Numbered from the stretch's first letter, positions 18,750 to 26,714 are shown. The stretch: DNA of 64,000 nt from Lacticaseibacillus porcinae (GCF_003946305.1 NZ_RHNS01000001.1:1-64000); one strand, 5' to 3'. Translations and numbers: made by a program. The notes: a model not told the origin generated them from the sequence alone.

Positions 18750-18858
18750 GAGCCATAAAGCAACGCATTTGCGTAGAAGGCGCCTGCCAAGCAAATCCTA
18801 AGTTCGGGATTTACTCGTCAGGCGCCTTCTACTCTATGCTAAGTTCGCTTTATGTCTC
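18750..18858. repeat. Two-stem palindromic element between convergent fni and rsmF
   Basis: An outer 12-bp stem (18750-18761 with 18847-18858, one mismatch) encloses a perfect 13-bp stem (18774-18786 with 18819-18831). A 9-bp motif, CTAAGTTCG, occurs twice inside (about 18799 and 18839). The element fills the space between two genes that end facing each other. It could act as a terminator, although it lacks a U-tract, or could be a palindromic repeat family member. No sequence relation to the other three palindromic elements was seen. Confidence 0.55.
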
Positions 18859-18869
18859 AGCCACATTTT

Positions 18870-20201
18870 TTAAACCCGCAAACCTTTGGGATAAACATTT
18901 TTGATGCTGCCATTCACTAGTTTACCTAAGGCATAGCCCATGCCATTCAACGTCAATAACACGTAATGTTTGCCCGGTATTTCGCGGTGCAACAAGTCAC
19001 CATGACGGTATTGCGCATATTCTTCCGGGGTGGTTTCGACACTTAATTGAAAATCTTCAGGATTCAACGCCGTCGCCAAGCTGTGACTCGGTTCAAAGCG
19101 ATTCTTTTTGAACGTGCCGACGTGAACACCAGCGCGCACCACATGGACTTTGCGCCAGTCAGGCGTCCCAGCAGGTACCAAGAACAATTGATCTTTGATC
19201 GCCATCAATTGCCCATTTAAGCTGTGGGTTAAGTCACTTTTAACAAAGGCGTCGAAATCTTTGCGTTGCGTCGCACTTAAACGCCCAACATCAGCAAGTT
19301 TACCATGGATCGCCGCATCATCTGCTTTGATGAATTTCGCGACAAAATGCCCTTCCCCGTTTACATGTTGCGGCCATAAGCGAGCAGTCATTTTGACGGC
19401 GTCATCGCCGTCGGCCCACTGCGGACGACCTGATTCAATCCCGAAGTCTTTTGCGATCGGCACTAAATTTAACGGCAAATTAGCATTCGCCCAGCTGGCG
19501 ATTTGTTCGTCTTCTTCAGGACTGAAGGTGCACGTGGAGTACACTAAGGTACCACCAGGTCGCAACATCGCTTGCGCTGACTGTAAGATCAATTTTTGGC
19601 GGCGAGCGCATTCGGCAGGATAATCAACGTTCCAGTATTGCATCGCTTCAGGATCTTTACGAAACATCCCTTCACCAGAACAAGGCGCGTCGACTAAAAT
19701 GCGGTCAAAAGCTTCCGGCCAAGCCGCCGCTAAACTTTCAGGATCGTTATTAGTGATCAACGCATTGGTAATGCCGAAGCGTTCAACATTGCTGGCAAGG
19801 ATCTTTGCACGACCGCGGTTGATTTCATTGGTCACCACCACACCTTGTCCTTGCATGAAGCTGGCAATATGCGTGGTTTTACCCCCAGGAGCGGCACACA
19901 AGTCTAAGACCCGTTCACCAGGTTGTGGTTCAAGCACCGTGGCCACGAATTGCGCACTGGGTTCTTGTGAATAAACATAACCAGACACATGTTCAATGCT
20001 GTTGCCTTGGACTTTGCCATAATGGCCCCATTGACTCCAAGGGACAGCCACGTCGGAATTTTCAGTGGCGACGGCGGGCCGCAAGGGATTGGTGCGATAA
20101 CCGCTTTGCGCCGGTTGGTCGAAAGTCGCAAAGAAACTGGCTGCCTCGTCACCTAACAATTGTTGATATTTGGCTTCAAAGCCTGTGGGAAATTGACTCA
20201 T
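18870..20201 (-). CDS. rsmF: 16S rRNA (cytosine-C5) methyltransferase, RsmF/NSUN family
   Basis: A 443-aa RNA m5C methyltransferase. The SAM site is DLCAAPGGKTTHIASFM; the two catalytic cysteines are in VDAPCSGEGMFRKD and VYSTCTFSPEEDE. A C-terminal RNA-binding extension of about 150 residues follows, as in RsmF/YebU. Its ATG overlaps the stop of the upstream membrane-protein gene by 4 bp. The exact target base is inferred from family and could differ. Confidence 0.9.
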   Translation of the reverse strand: MSQFPTGFEAKYQQLLGDEAASFFATFDQPAQSGYRTNPLRPAVATENSDVAVPWSQWGHYGKVQGNSIEHVSGYVYSQEPSAQFVATVLEPQPGERVLDLCAAPGGKTTHIASFMQGQGVVVTNEINRGRAKILASNVERFGITNALITNNDPESLAAAWPEAFDRILVDAPCSGEGMFRKDPEAMQYWNVDYPAECARRQKLILQSAQAMLRPGGTLVYSTCTFSPEEDEQIASWANANLPLNLVPIAKDFGIESGRPQWADGDDAVKMTARLWPQHVNGEGHFVAKFIKADDAAIHGKLADVGRLSATQRKDFDAFVKSDLTHSLNGQLMAIKDQLFLVPAGTPDWRKVHVVRAGVHVGTFKKNRFEPSHSLATALNPEDFQLSVETTPEEYAQYRHGDLLHREIPGKHYVLLTLNGMGYALGKLVNGSIKNVYPKGLRV

Positions 20202-21157
20202 TGTTCATTCCTTTCACGATTAAAGCGCGCGCGCAAGCTCAGGTAATCCCCAGCTGCAAATACCGCTAACAATAAAATCGCATAAATTAATAAGTAAGCA
20301 TGATCCGTCAAGTAAAAGGCCCACCAAGCGATCGCCACCCCGATAGCACCTGCCACGACATTATGGGCGACGGCACGTCCCCACCAGCCGCGAATGTAAG
20401 TGGCCACCATCACCGGCGTTAACCCTAAGGCTTGGTTCATTGGGACTAAGCGACTGGCAAAGATGCCTAAACCTAATGCCACCACTAACAACACGGCAAG
20501 GATCGCAAAGGTTTGCCCTTTTTCTTGCCACCACGTGCGCGATTGCGAACCGGTGTAAACATAATGACTGGTTGAACTTGCATGAAGTAGCGATTTCAAT
20601 TGACTGGCGTCTTGTTCAATGTTGGTGCCATCAGCGATCACCGTCAACTGCTTTAACGCCGGTGCATCAGTGGCAGCACTGGCATTCAAGAAAGTCACGT
20701 CATTTAAGGGACTGCCTTTTTGCGTGCCGACGACACCAAGGACTGGGATGTAGCGATCATTTTGGGTGACATAACGTTGATTACTGCCGGCGTATAATTG
20801 ATCTGATAACTCGTTGCCCACCACTGCGACTGGTAAACTCGACGTCAGATCTGCATCAGAAAACCACGCGCCTGAACGCAACGGTAATTTCGCCGCGTCA
20901 CCGCTACCATAATAATAAATGGTTTGATCTGACCCTTGAAATTGCACTTGTAAGTCATCGAGTTTCGCGTCAGCTAACTTACTGACGGCTTGGGCCGGCG
21001 TCATTTGACTTTTGGTGTGCAGCACCACCGCCGATTCGCTTAATCCAAAATGATTCAACCGATCGGCATAAGCAGATTGATCATGCACCGACCACGTCAA
21101 CCCGGCTAACACCACCAAGCCGATCCATAGTAAATCGATAATAAATAGTCTTTTCAC
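20198..21157 (-). CDS. Membrane protein with MacB-like extracytoplasmic domain
   Basis: About 319 aa. One N-terminal membrane helix (LFIIDLLWIGLVVLAGLTW) is followed by an extracytoplasmic region of about 180 residues. That region resembles the periplasmic core of MacB/FtsX permeases, with a block like SGAWFSDADL then LPVAVVGNELSDQLY then IPVLGVVG. About three further helices and a basic tail follow. I chose the GTG at 21157 because AGAGGAG sits 7 nt upstream; an earlier in-frame GTG at 21172 has no RBS. No ATPase partner is adjacent. It lies between a methyltransferase gene and rsmF, overlapping rsmF by 4 bp. The function is not known. Confidence 0.6.
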   Translation of the reverse strand: MKRLFIIDLLWIGLVVLAGLTWSVHDQSAYADRLNHFGLSESAVVLHTKSQMTPAQAVSKLADAKLDDLQVQFQGSDQTIYYYGSGDAAKLPLRSGAWFSDADLTSSLPVAVVGNELSDQLYAGSNQRYVTQNDRYIPVLGVVGTQKGSPLNDVTFLNASAATDAPALKQLTVIADGTNIEQDASQLKSLLHASSTSHYVYTGSQSRTWWQEKGQTFAILAVLLVVALGLGIFASRLVPMNQALGLTPVMVATYIRGWWGRAVAHNVVAGAIGVAIAWWAFYLTDHAYLLIYAILLLAVFAAGDYLSLRARFNRERNEQ

Positions 21158-21168
21158 AATGGCTCCTC

Positions 21169-21906
21169 TCACTGGATCAAATAAATGCGTTCATTGATCG
21201 CATCAAATTGCGGCAGTTGCCGGTTAAGTTTCAACAACCGGCGATCTGCTTTGATGCGCGCCAATGACCAAAATAATTGACTATCAGTCGCGCCGTTGCG
21301 CTCGCCGATCACAAACCACAACAACTGCGGAAACTGTCGTCGCATTAAATGAAGCGTATGCGCGTCGTTGATATCGCGGTCAGGACTCCAAGCCATCACC
21401 ACCGCATCGACTTGATCGCCATAAGCCCATAATGCAGCATTTGCCGTCAACGCCTCAGTTTGCACTAGCGGTGTGCGACCAGTCATATTCTCTTGCGTCC
21501 AAGTCAACGCGTCAGTGGTGATCACGTGATTACCTTGGGCTTTTAAACCTGCAGAAATGTAGCCATTGCCACTAGCCACTTCTAAATAACGCAGCGGTCC
21601 AAATAATTGCTGCCAAGTCGTAAACAAATCTTGATTGACGCTAGACCACATGCCGTAATGATAGGCAAAATACTGCCGGAAGTTGCGAAGCATTTTGTCC
21701 ATTGTTTGAATGGCTTTGACATCGTGGCCAGCCATCACCAGATCCAAATATAAACTTTCATCGATCCCTAAGCGCGGTAAGGGATGTTTGGGCAGTTGGC
21801 GGTGAGCCAAGGCTTCGCGCCAAGCTGTCATCGCTTTGATTTGGGCATTTAACGCGGGATGGGCGAGTTGTTGATTCAATTGTAACAATTTGGTCCAATA
21901 AGGCAT
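21169..21906 (-). CDS. Putative SAM-dependent methyltransferase
   Basis: A 245-aa protein with a class I methyltransferase core: motif I reads RYLEVASGNGYISAGLKAQG, followed by an acidic strand end (ITTDAL) and a DAVVMAWSPD segment where motif IV is expected. The N-terminal 100 residues are helical and unassigned. The start at 21906 (MPYWTKLL) is chosen for AAAGGAATCACT upstream; the longer frame has no RBS. A hairpin resembling a terminator lies only about 20 nt upstream. Substrate unknown. Confidence 0.65.
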   Translation of the reverse strand: MPYWTKLLQLNQQLAHPALNAQIKAMTAWREALAHRQLPKHPLPRLGIDESLYLDLVMAGHDVKAIQTMDKMLRNFRQYFAYHYGMWSSVNQDLFTTWQQLFGPLRYLEVASGNGYISAGLKAQGNHVITTDALTWTQENMTGRTPLVQTEALTANAALWAYGDQVDAVVMAWSPDRDINDAHTLHLMRRQFPQLLWFVIGERNGATDSQLFWSLARIKADRRLLKLNRQLPQFDAINERIYLIQ

Positions 21907-21924
21907 AGTGATTCCTTTACACTT

Positions 21925-21957
21925 GAAAAAAGAGCATGCGGACATGCCCTTTTTTTA
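21925..21957 (-). terminator. Terminator or attenuator between the sufT-like and methyltransferase genes
   Basis: A 7-bp stem (GGGCATG with CATGCTC, one G-U) flanked by A6 and T7, active in either direction. It lies about 20 nt before the methyltransferase start, with no promoter between, so read-through must supply the three downstream genes unless it is regulated. Confidence 0.75.
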
Positions 21958-21972
21958 AATTGATGATCAGCG

Positions 21973-22305
21973 TTAGTGGATGCCTAACGCCATTTTCGCA
22001 TACCGGCTCATGCGTTCTGGTCCCCAAGCAGGATACCAAACCAAGTGGATCTCAACCGCTTTGATGCCATCGATCCCCATCAAAGCGCGATGAATATCTT
22101 CATCAAGGATATCCGTCAGTGGACAGCCCATGGTGGTGAGCGTCATTTCCACTTCACATTTGCCGTTTTCATCGAGGTCGACGCCGTAGATCAGCCCTAA
22201 GTTGATCAAATCGATGCCCAGCTCTGGATCAATGACCGTTTCTAAGGCTTCAAGGATCTCGCCTTTCATTTTTTCAAAATAAGCAGTATCTGTGGTTTCA
22301 GCCAT
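21973..22305 (-). CDS. MIP18/SufT-like iron-sulfur assembly factor (DUF59)
   Basis: A 110-aa DUF59 protein with the family pattern ETVIDPELGIDLINLGLIY and the conserved cysteine in MTLTTMGCPLTDIL. Members (SufT, PaaD, YitW) assist maturation of Fe-S proteins or metal centres. Full length for a stand-alone DUF59 protein. It is 15 bp downstream of the tautomerase gene and followed by a terminator. The client proteins cannot be told from sequence. Confidence 0.9.
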   Translation of the reverse strand: MAETTDTAYFEKMKGEILEALETVIDPELGIDLINLGLIYGVDLDENGKCEVEMTLTTMGCPLTDILDEDIHRALMGIDGIKAVEIHLVWYPAWGPERMSRYAKMALGIH

Positions 22306-22320
22306 AAGCTGCCCTCCGAA

Positions 22321-22509
22321 TTACTTTTCGTCTGCCTTTAACACACCGCCAACGGCATAATGTTCTTTGGCCATTTCATTGAGAACGATGTGAATGTGTT
22401 CCTTAGGTGCGCCAGTGTTTTTGGCGATGGCTTCGGTGACGTCTGCACACATTTGACGCAATTGTTCGCGAGAGCGGCCCGCGATTAAATCGATATGAAC
22501 TAATGGCAT
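22321..22509 (-). CDS. 4-oxalocrotonate tautomerase family protein
   Basis: A 62-aa tautomerase-superfamily subunit. The invariant catalytic proline follows the initiator Met (MPLVHIDLIAGRS), and an arginine at 12 fits the substrate-binding Arg of 4-OT. Small oligomeric enzymes of this family are common in lactobacilli with unknown physiological substrates. AAAGGGG precedes the ATG. Confidence 0.88.
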   Translation of the reverse strand: MPLVHIDLIAGRSREQLRQMCADVTEAIAKNTGAPKEHIHIVLNEMAKEHYAVGGVLKADEK

Positions 22510-22540
22510 AAGATGATCCCCTTTTAATGTTGTTGTTGTT

Positions 22541-22549
22541 ATTTTAGCA
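22541..22549 (-). promoter_or_regulatory. Extended -10 promoter of the tautomerase operon
   Basis: TGC directly followed by TAAAAT on the minus strand, 32 bp upstream of the tautomerase start. No clear -35. Confidence 0.5.
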
Positions 22550-22579
22550 TAGATCGTCGGTTACGAAAAGAAAGCCAGT

Positions 22580-22609
22580 TTCGCATTTTCCCTGCGCACA
22601 AGGTATACT
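22580..22609 (+). promoter_or_regulatory. pepD promoter
   Basis: TTCGCA (22580-22585), an 18-bp spacer and TATACT (22604-22609), 30 bp before the pepD start. Confidence 0.6.
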
Positions 22610-22638
22610 ACTAAATAGAAGAAAAAGGAAGTGGCCCA

Positions 22639-24045
22639 ATGTTAACTCGCAGTTCATGTACCAGTATTTTGATCGGTAAAAATGCGACCTTTGATCATTC
22701 CGTGATCATCGGCCGCAACGAAGACTCCAAAGCCGCTTGGCCAAAGCATGTGGTCAAGCATGCCGCAGTGGTTGAGGCGCAACAATTCACCTCAAAAGCC
22801 AACAAATTCGCGATGCCGCTGCCGCAAAACGCTTTGGCTTATACCGCAACGCCTGAGTGGACCGATGAATTCGGGTTATTTGAAGAAGCCGGCATCAACA
22901 GCGCTGGTGTCGCGATGAGTGCGACTGAATCAGCTTATGCGAATATGCGGGTGCTCGCGTATGACCCTTTCATTGAAGATGGGATCACTGAAGAAGCCAT
23001 GGTGACTGTGGTATTGCCTTATGTGACCACTGCCCGTGAAGGGGTCCAACGTCTCGCCGATATCGTTGAGAAATACGGTACTGGTGAAGCAAACGGCATT
23101 TTATTTGCCGATCACGATGAAGCTTGGTATATGGAAATCGCGACGGGCCATCGCTATGTCGCCCAACGGATTCCTGACGACAGTTACGCGGTAGTCGCCA
23201 ATCAACTGGCGATTCAAGTCATTGATTTTGACAGCGACGACTTTATGTTCAGTGCCGACCTCAAAGACTTTGCCGAAAGCCACCACTTGTGGACCCCAGG
23301 CACCGATTTTAACTTCCGGCGGATCTTTGGCACCGACTCAAGTTTTGATCGCACCTACAACACGGCGCGCGTGTGGGACGGCCAACGCCGCTTGACGCCT
23401 AGTGTCGTGCAAGACCCAGAATCTAGCGACTTGCCTTTCATTCAAAAAGCCGATCGCTTATTACATGTCGATGATGCCTTTGCAGTGCTGGGGTCACATT
23501 ATCAAGAAACCGACTTCGACCCTGCAGACCCACGCGCGAAGTTCCCACATCACTATCGCCCGATTTCTGTGGCCAAGACTCAAGAAGCGCATGTGTTGCA
23601 ACTACGGCAAAACTTACCGCAACCGATCGCAGACATTCACTGGCAAGCCATGGGCGTCGCCGCTGAAAGTCAATTCATTCCATTTTTTGCTGGGACCACT
23701 GACACGCCTGATGCCTTCAAACAAGGCAAACTCCCTGCCGACCTGAATTCTGCTTATTGGCAATTCAAGTTGGCGAGTGTCTTAGTCGATGCCCACTTCA
23801 TGCAATTTGCCAAAGATTTAGATGCGGTGCAAACCAGCACTCATCAAAAACTCCTTGCTAGTATCGCTCAAGCAGATGCGGCTAGTGTCAACCTCGATGA
23901 ACAAGGCTTAGCCGGCCTTGCTACCACCGCCACTGCTGCTAACGCTGCGATCGCGTTGAACGCCTGGCATGATTTCACCATGCAGTTATTGATGACTAGC
24001 ACGGATCTGTCACCGCTGAATTTCACCCATGACGCTAATTTGTAG
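22639..24045 (+). CDS. pepD: C69-family dipeptidase
   Basis: A 468-aa Ntn-hydrolase dipeptidase of the PepD/PepDA family of lactobacilli, cleaving dipeptides in the cytoplasm. The N-terminal MLTRSSCTSILIGKNA contains the nucleophile C7, followed by IIGRNEDSK and the ATESAYAN block typical of C69. AAAGGAAG precedes the start. It is followed 9 bp later by a TMEM175-type gene, probably in the same transcript. Confidence 0.92.
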   Translation: MLTRSSCTSILIGKNATFDHSVIIGRNEDSKAAWPKHVVKHAAVVEAQQFTSKANKFAMPLPQNALAYTATPEWTDEFGLFEEAGINSAGVAMSATESAYANMRVLAYDPFIEDGITEEAMVTVVLPYVTTAREGVQRLADIVEKYGTGEANGILFADHDEAWYMEIATGHRYVAQRIPDDSYAVVANQLAIQVIDFDSDDFMFSADLKDFAESHHLWTPGTDFNFRRIFGTDSSFDRTYNTARVWDGQRRLTPSVVQDPESSDLPFIQKADRLLHVDDAFAVLGSHYQETDFDPADPRAKFPHHYRPISVAKTQEAHVLQLRQNLPQPIADIHWQAMGVAAESQFIPFFAGTTDTPDAFKQGKLPADLNSAYWQFKLASVLVDAHFMQFAKDLDAVQTSTHQKLLASIAQADAASVNLDEQGLAGLATTATAANAAIALNAWHDFTMQLLMTSTDLSPLNFTHDANL

Positions 24046-24054
24046 GAGTCACTT

Positions 24055-24639
24055 ATGAATCATGCCCGCGTTGAAGCCTTTACTGATGCTGTGATCGCCA
24101 TTATTATGACGATCATGATCCTCGAATTTAAAACGCCGGAAAGTCCGCAATGGACCGCGATTTTAGCAGACGCCCCGTATTTATTTGCCTACTTGATCAG
24201 CTTCTTATTTATCGGGGTTGCTTGGTTTAATCACCACTACATGTTTGCGTTAGCCACGCGTTTAACCAAGAAAATTTACTGGATCAATAATGCTTGGTTG
24301 TTTACAATGTCGATGATTCCTGTCGCTACCGCTTGGGCAGGGCGCTTTTTGAACGACCGTGCGCCAGAATATTTCTATTTAGGGGTATTTTTCTTGTGGA
24401 GCATCGCTTATTGGTGGTTGACGCGCGCCTTAATTGAGGCCCATGCTGATTCCGCTGTTGCCCAAAAAATCTCCGCCATGCCACCCTACCGATTTATGAA
24501 TTCTTGGCGTTTGCCAACATTTACGATCGTGTTGGGCGTCGCAATTTACTTTTTCCCACCTGTGTGTCTTTTGGCCACTGGTGTTGAACTAGTATACATG
24601 GCGTTACACACCACTGATGACGCTGATCAAGTGGTCTGA
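24055..24639 (+). CDS. TMEM175/DUF1211 family membrane protein
   Basis: A 194-aa membrane protein of about six helices. The first helix carries the bacterial TMEM175 pattern RVEAFTDAVIAIIMTIMILEF (usually R..FSDG.FAI). Bacterial relatives form potassium-permeable channels. Here the FSD motif is FTD and the following glycine is alanine, so selectivity is uncertain. TAGGAG precedes the ATG. It ends in a strong terminator. Confidence 0.82.
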   Translation: MNHARVEAFTDAVIAIIMTIMILEFKTPESPQWTAILADAPYLFAYLISFLFIGVAWFNHHYMFALATRLTKKIYWINNAWLFTMSMIPVATAWAGRFLNDRAPEYFYLGVFFLWSIAYWWLTRALIEAHADSAVAQKISAMPPYRFMNSWRLPTFTIVLGVAIYFFPPVCLLATGVELVYMALHTTDDADQVV

Positions 24640-24648
24640 ATCGCTCGA

Positions 24649-24676
24649 AGCATCCGTCATGCACGGATGCTTTTTT
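24649..24676 (+). terminator. Terminator of pepD-TMEM175
   Basis: A perfect 8-bp stem (24650-24657 with 24663-24670) followed by T6. Confidence 0.9.
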
Positions 24677-24718
24677 CGGCGATACAAAACATTTACAAAA
24701 AGTTCTCGTCATTAGTAC

Positions 24719-24747
24719 TTGACTTTGTTTCTTGAAGGCGCTATCAT
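24719..24747 (+). promoter_or_regulatory. Promoter of RNA copy B
   Basis: TTGACT (24719-24724), a 17-bp spacer and TATCAT (24742-24747). The start is expected near 24754. The -10 box and everything after it are shared with copy A; the -35 region is not. Confidence 0.8.
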
Positions 24748-25154
24748 AATTTCGAATTCTATGAGGAGTGAGTGGCTTAGCGCAGGTCACCCGTACCACT
24801 TCGCGACGGGTGGAAGTGCCCGCTAAACTCTCGGAGACCATCCCGTAGCATCTGGGCTTAGCTGTCGAGCGCTGCTAGATCTCCAGTTCCAAAGTGCCGG
24901 TACTGAAGGGTCCCAGTCGTGGACTCAAACCAGTTACAGCCGGGAGTAGTGCCCTCACGGTGACGTGAGACGCAAGGCGACGTCTGTTTGCGAAAGGCAG
25001 TGCAAAGCCGATTAGCAACGAACGTGGTTGAGGTCTAATAAGCCAAGGCCCGCAGCAACGTCCTTGAAATGCTTGATACCGCAGACACGTAATTGAATGG
25101 CATAAAAGCCGTGGATCCACGAAGCAGAATACTGTTTCGTGGATTTGGTGTGCC
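24742..25154 (+). repeat. 413-bp repeat, copy B, inverted relative to 153-566
   Basis: About 95 % identical by eye to the reverse complement of 153-566. The boundaries coincide with the -10 box and the end of the 3' hairpin. Confidence 0.9.
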
Positions 25155-25202
25155 ACAACGTAAAAATCTCCGCTGACGTTTCCACGTCAGCGGAGATTTT
25201 TT
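24754..25202 (+). ncRNA. Duplicated structured non-coding RNA, copy B (unidentified)
   Basis: Predicted transcript of about 450 nt, from near 24754 to the terminator at 25162-25202. Local stems readable in the sequence are: 24788-24794 with 24806-24812; 24910-24913 with 24921-24924; 24954-24959 with 24964-24969 (GTGA tetraloop); 25011-25019 with 25027-25039 (two-part stem); 25044-25048 with 25062-25066; and a 13-bp stem 25115-25127 with 25132-25144. In the first stem, copy A changes a C-G pair to U-G, which keeps pairing. No conserved reading frame. It sits between pepD-TMEM175 and the convergent nif3-like gene. Not recognised as a known RNA family. Confidence 0.72.
25162..25202. terminator. 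Bidirectional terminator of RNA copy B and nif3-like gene
   Basis: A hairpin with a 16-17-bp stem flanked by A5 and T6. It ends copy B on the plus strand. On the minus strand it lies at the stop codon of the nif3-like gene (25201), so convergent transcripts share it. Confidence 0.9.
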
Positions 25203-25995
25203 ACATAAAGGTATATGGATCTGTATTTAGCGTCGAAGCGACTGCTTGGATCCCCCACCCATTTTCTTGTGACCATTCATTAAGTAATTCAGCGACATGC
25301 GACTTCATAATGCTTTCGATATGATGCCCAGGGTCGATCACTGGCATATCAGCCGCTAACATATCATGACCAGTATGGTAGTAGACATCCCCAGTGATAT
25401 AAACGTCAGCACCTGCTTCTTGCGCGTCCAAGTAGAACTTCCCACCGTCACCACCTAAAATCGCAACAGTTTGCACCGGACGGGTCAAATCATTGGCGAT
25501 CACCCGCAACGCTGGGACATGATAAGCAAGTTTCACTTGGGCAACGAACGCTTTTAAGCTGAGTGGTTGCGGCAGTTGCCCGATCCGGCCCATATGTTCT
25601 TCATCGCCTGATTCGATGAATGGCAACACCTTTGATAACTTCAACGCTTGGGCCAACCAATCATTCATCCCACCGATCGCAGCATCCAAGTTGGTATGTG
25701 CAGCATACACCAGTAGATCATGGCGAATGCAGTTGGCATACATCGCAAATTGCGGGTTCGCATAATTTAAATTCTTCGCGGGTCGAAACATCGCTGGGTG
25801 ATGAGCAAAAATCATATCGCAGTTTAACGCGATGGCTTCCTCCACCACTTCTGGACGTACATCTAAAGTCACTAAGACGCGCTTCACGGTTTTAGTCGCA
25901 TCACCGATTTGAATGCCGATGGGATCCCCTGGCACTGCCAAAGCTTTAGGGGCAAATTGTTCAAATCTGGCAATAATATCTAAGCCTTTAGTCAT
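25201..25995 (-). CDS. Nif3-like dinuclear metal centre protein (YqfO family)
   Basis: A 264-aa NIF3/DUF34 protein. Metal ligands are visible in IFAHHPAMFRP, AAHTNLDAAIGGMND and DPGHHIESIMK. The insertion domain found in longer Firmicutes members is absent, giving the short form. The start overlaps the trmK stop by 8 bp; the trmK-nif3 pair downstream of rpoD is conserved in Firmicutes. The biochemical role of this family is still unsettled. Confidence 0.92.
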   Translation of the reverse strand: MTKGLDIIARFEQFAPKALAVPGDPIGIQIGDATKTVKRVLVTLDVRPEVVEEAIALNCDMIFAHHPAMFRPAKNLNYANPQFAMYANCIRHDLLVYAAHTNLDAAIGGMNDWLAQALKLSKVLPFIESGDEEHMGRIGQLPQPLSLKAFVAQVKLAYHVPALRVIANDLTRPVQTVAILGGDGGKFYLDAQEAGADVYITGDVYYHTGHDMLAADMPVIDPGHHIESIMKSHVAELLNEWSQENGWGIQAVASTLNTDPYTFM

Positions 25996-26683
25996 GTTGC
26001 GCTTCCTTTAACAAGTCCAAACGCGCTTGAACTGCAGCAATTTTCTCAGAGTTGTCAGAGGTCGCTTTTTGCAAGCTGGCCAGAATAAATTCTTCAGTGG
26101 CAATATTGCGGGCGAGTTGTTGCTCAAACACTACGCCTCGCTTGCGCTTGAGCACTGGGCCAAGCACCAAGTCCGCTTCAGTGTATGGCACTTCAGGACT
26201 AGTTTGACCGGCCACGATGATCGGATAAACATGGCCTTCATCTTCTAACAACGCTTCATCCAAAATCCCAAATTCGTGTTTGGCCAACCATTCACGTACC
26301 GTGTAGTCGTCGCGGTTCGGTTCCAAAATAAAACTTTCGGTACCATCGAGTTGCGTGAGGCCTGCTTCCAATAATTCCACCATTAACTCGCCACCCATAC
26401 CGGCAATGATGATCGTATCAATGTCATCTTCCGCCTTGATGCCGCTTAAGCCGTCTGCTTGACGCACCACAATTTTGTCAGCGACGCCAGCTTGTTCAAT
26501 GTTGGCTTTGGCAATTTTGCAAGGGCCTGCCCCGATATCAGAAGCCACCGCAAAATCGATCACGCCGTCTTGGGCTAATGCAATCGGGATATACGCGTGG
26601 TCAGTACCGATGTCTGCTAAGCGCGCCCCTGATTCGACGAAGCTGGCAATTTGGGCCAAACGTTTGGATAAATGAATTGTCAT
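25988..26683 (-). CDS. trmK: tRNA (adenine22-N1)-methyltransferase
   Basis: A 231-aa class I methyltransferase making m1A22 in tRNA. The SAM motif ARLADIGTDHAYIPIALAQ (about residues 19-37) and IIIAGMGGELMVELL are signatures of TrmK/YqfN; a C-terminal coiled-coil segment follows. The start at 26683 (MTIHLSKRL) has AAAGGGGATCAAC upstream. The frame stays open to 26947, but that extension runs back into the rpoD terminator and coding region. Confidence 0.92.
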   Translation of the reverse strand: MTIHLSKRLAQIASFVESGARLADIGTDHAYIPIALAQDGVIDFAVASDIGAGPCKIAKANIEQAGVADKIVVRQADGLSGIKAEDDIDTIIIAGMGGELMVELLEAGLTQLDGTESFILEPNRDDYTVREWLAKHEFGILDEALLEDEGHVYPIIVAGQTSPEVPYTEADLVLGPVLKRKRGVVFEQQLARNIATEEFILASLQKATSDNSEKIAAVQARLDLLKEAQHD

Positions 26684-26714
26684 GTTGATCCCCTTTGAAA
26701 AATTTTCTGTATTT

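Noticed and set aside
24754-25154. RNase P RNA, tmRNA, SRP RNA or 6S RNA as identity of the duplicated RNA
   Set aside because: I see neither the P4/CR-V core of RNase P, the tRNA-like ends and tag of tmRNA, the SRP GGAA loop, nor the 6S open-promoter bubble. A model search is still needed.
153-25154. Composite transposon or genomic island bounded by the inverted repeats
   Set aside because: The enclosed genes are all core housekeeping genes with uniform composition, no transposase or integrase is present, and no target duplication is visible.
24521-25156. Open frames across RNA copy B, antisense
   Set aside because: They cross the terminator and promoter, lack RBSs, and substitutions between copies do not follow codon positions.
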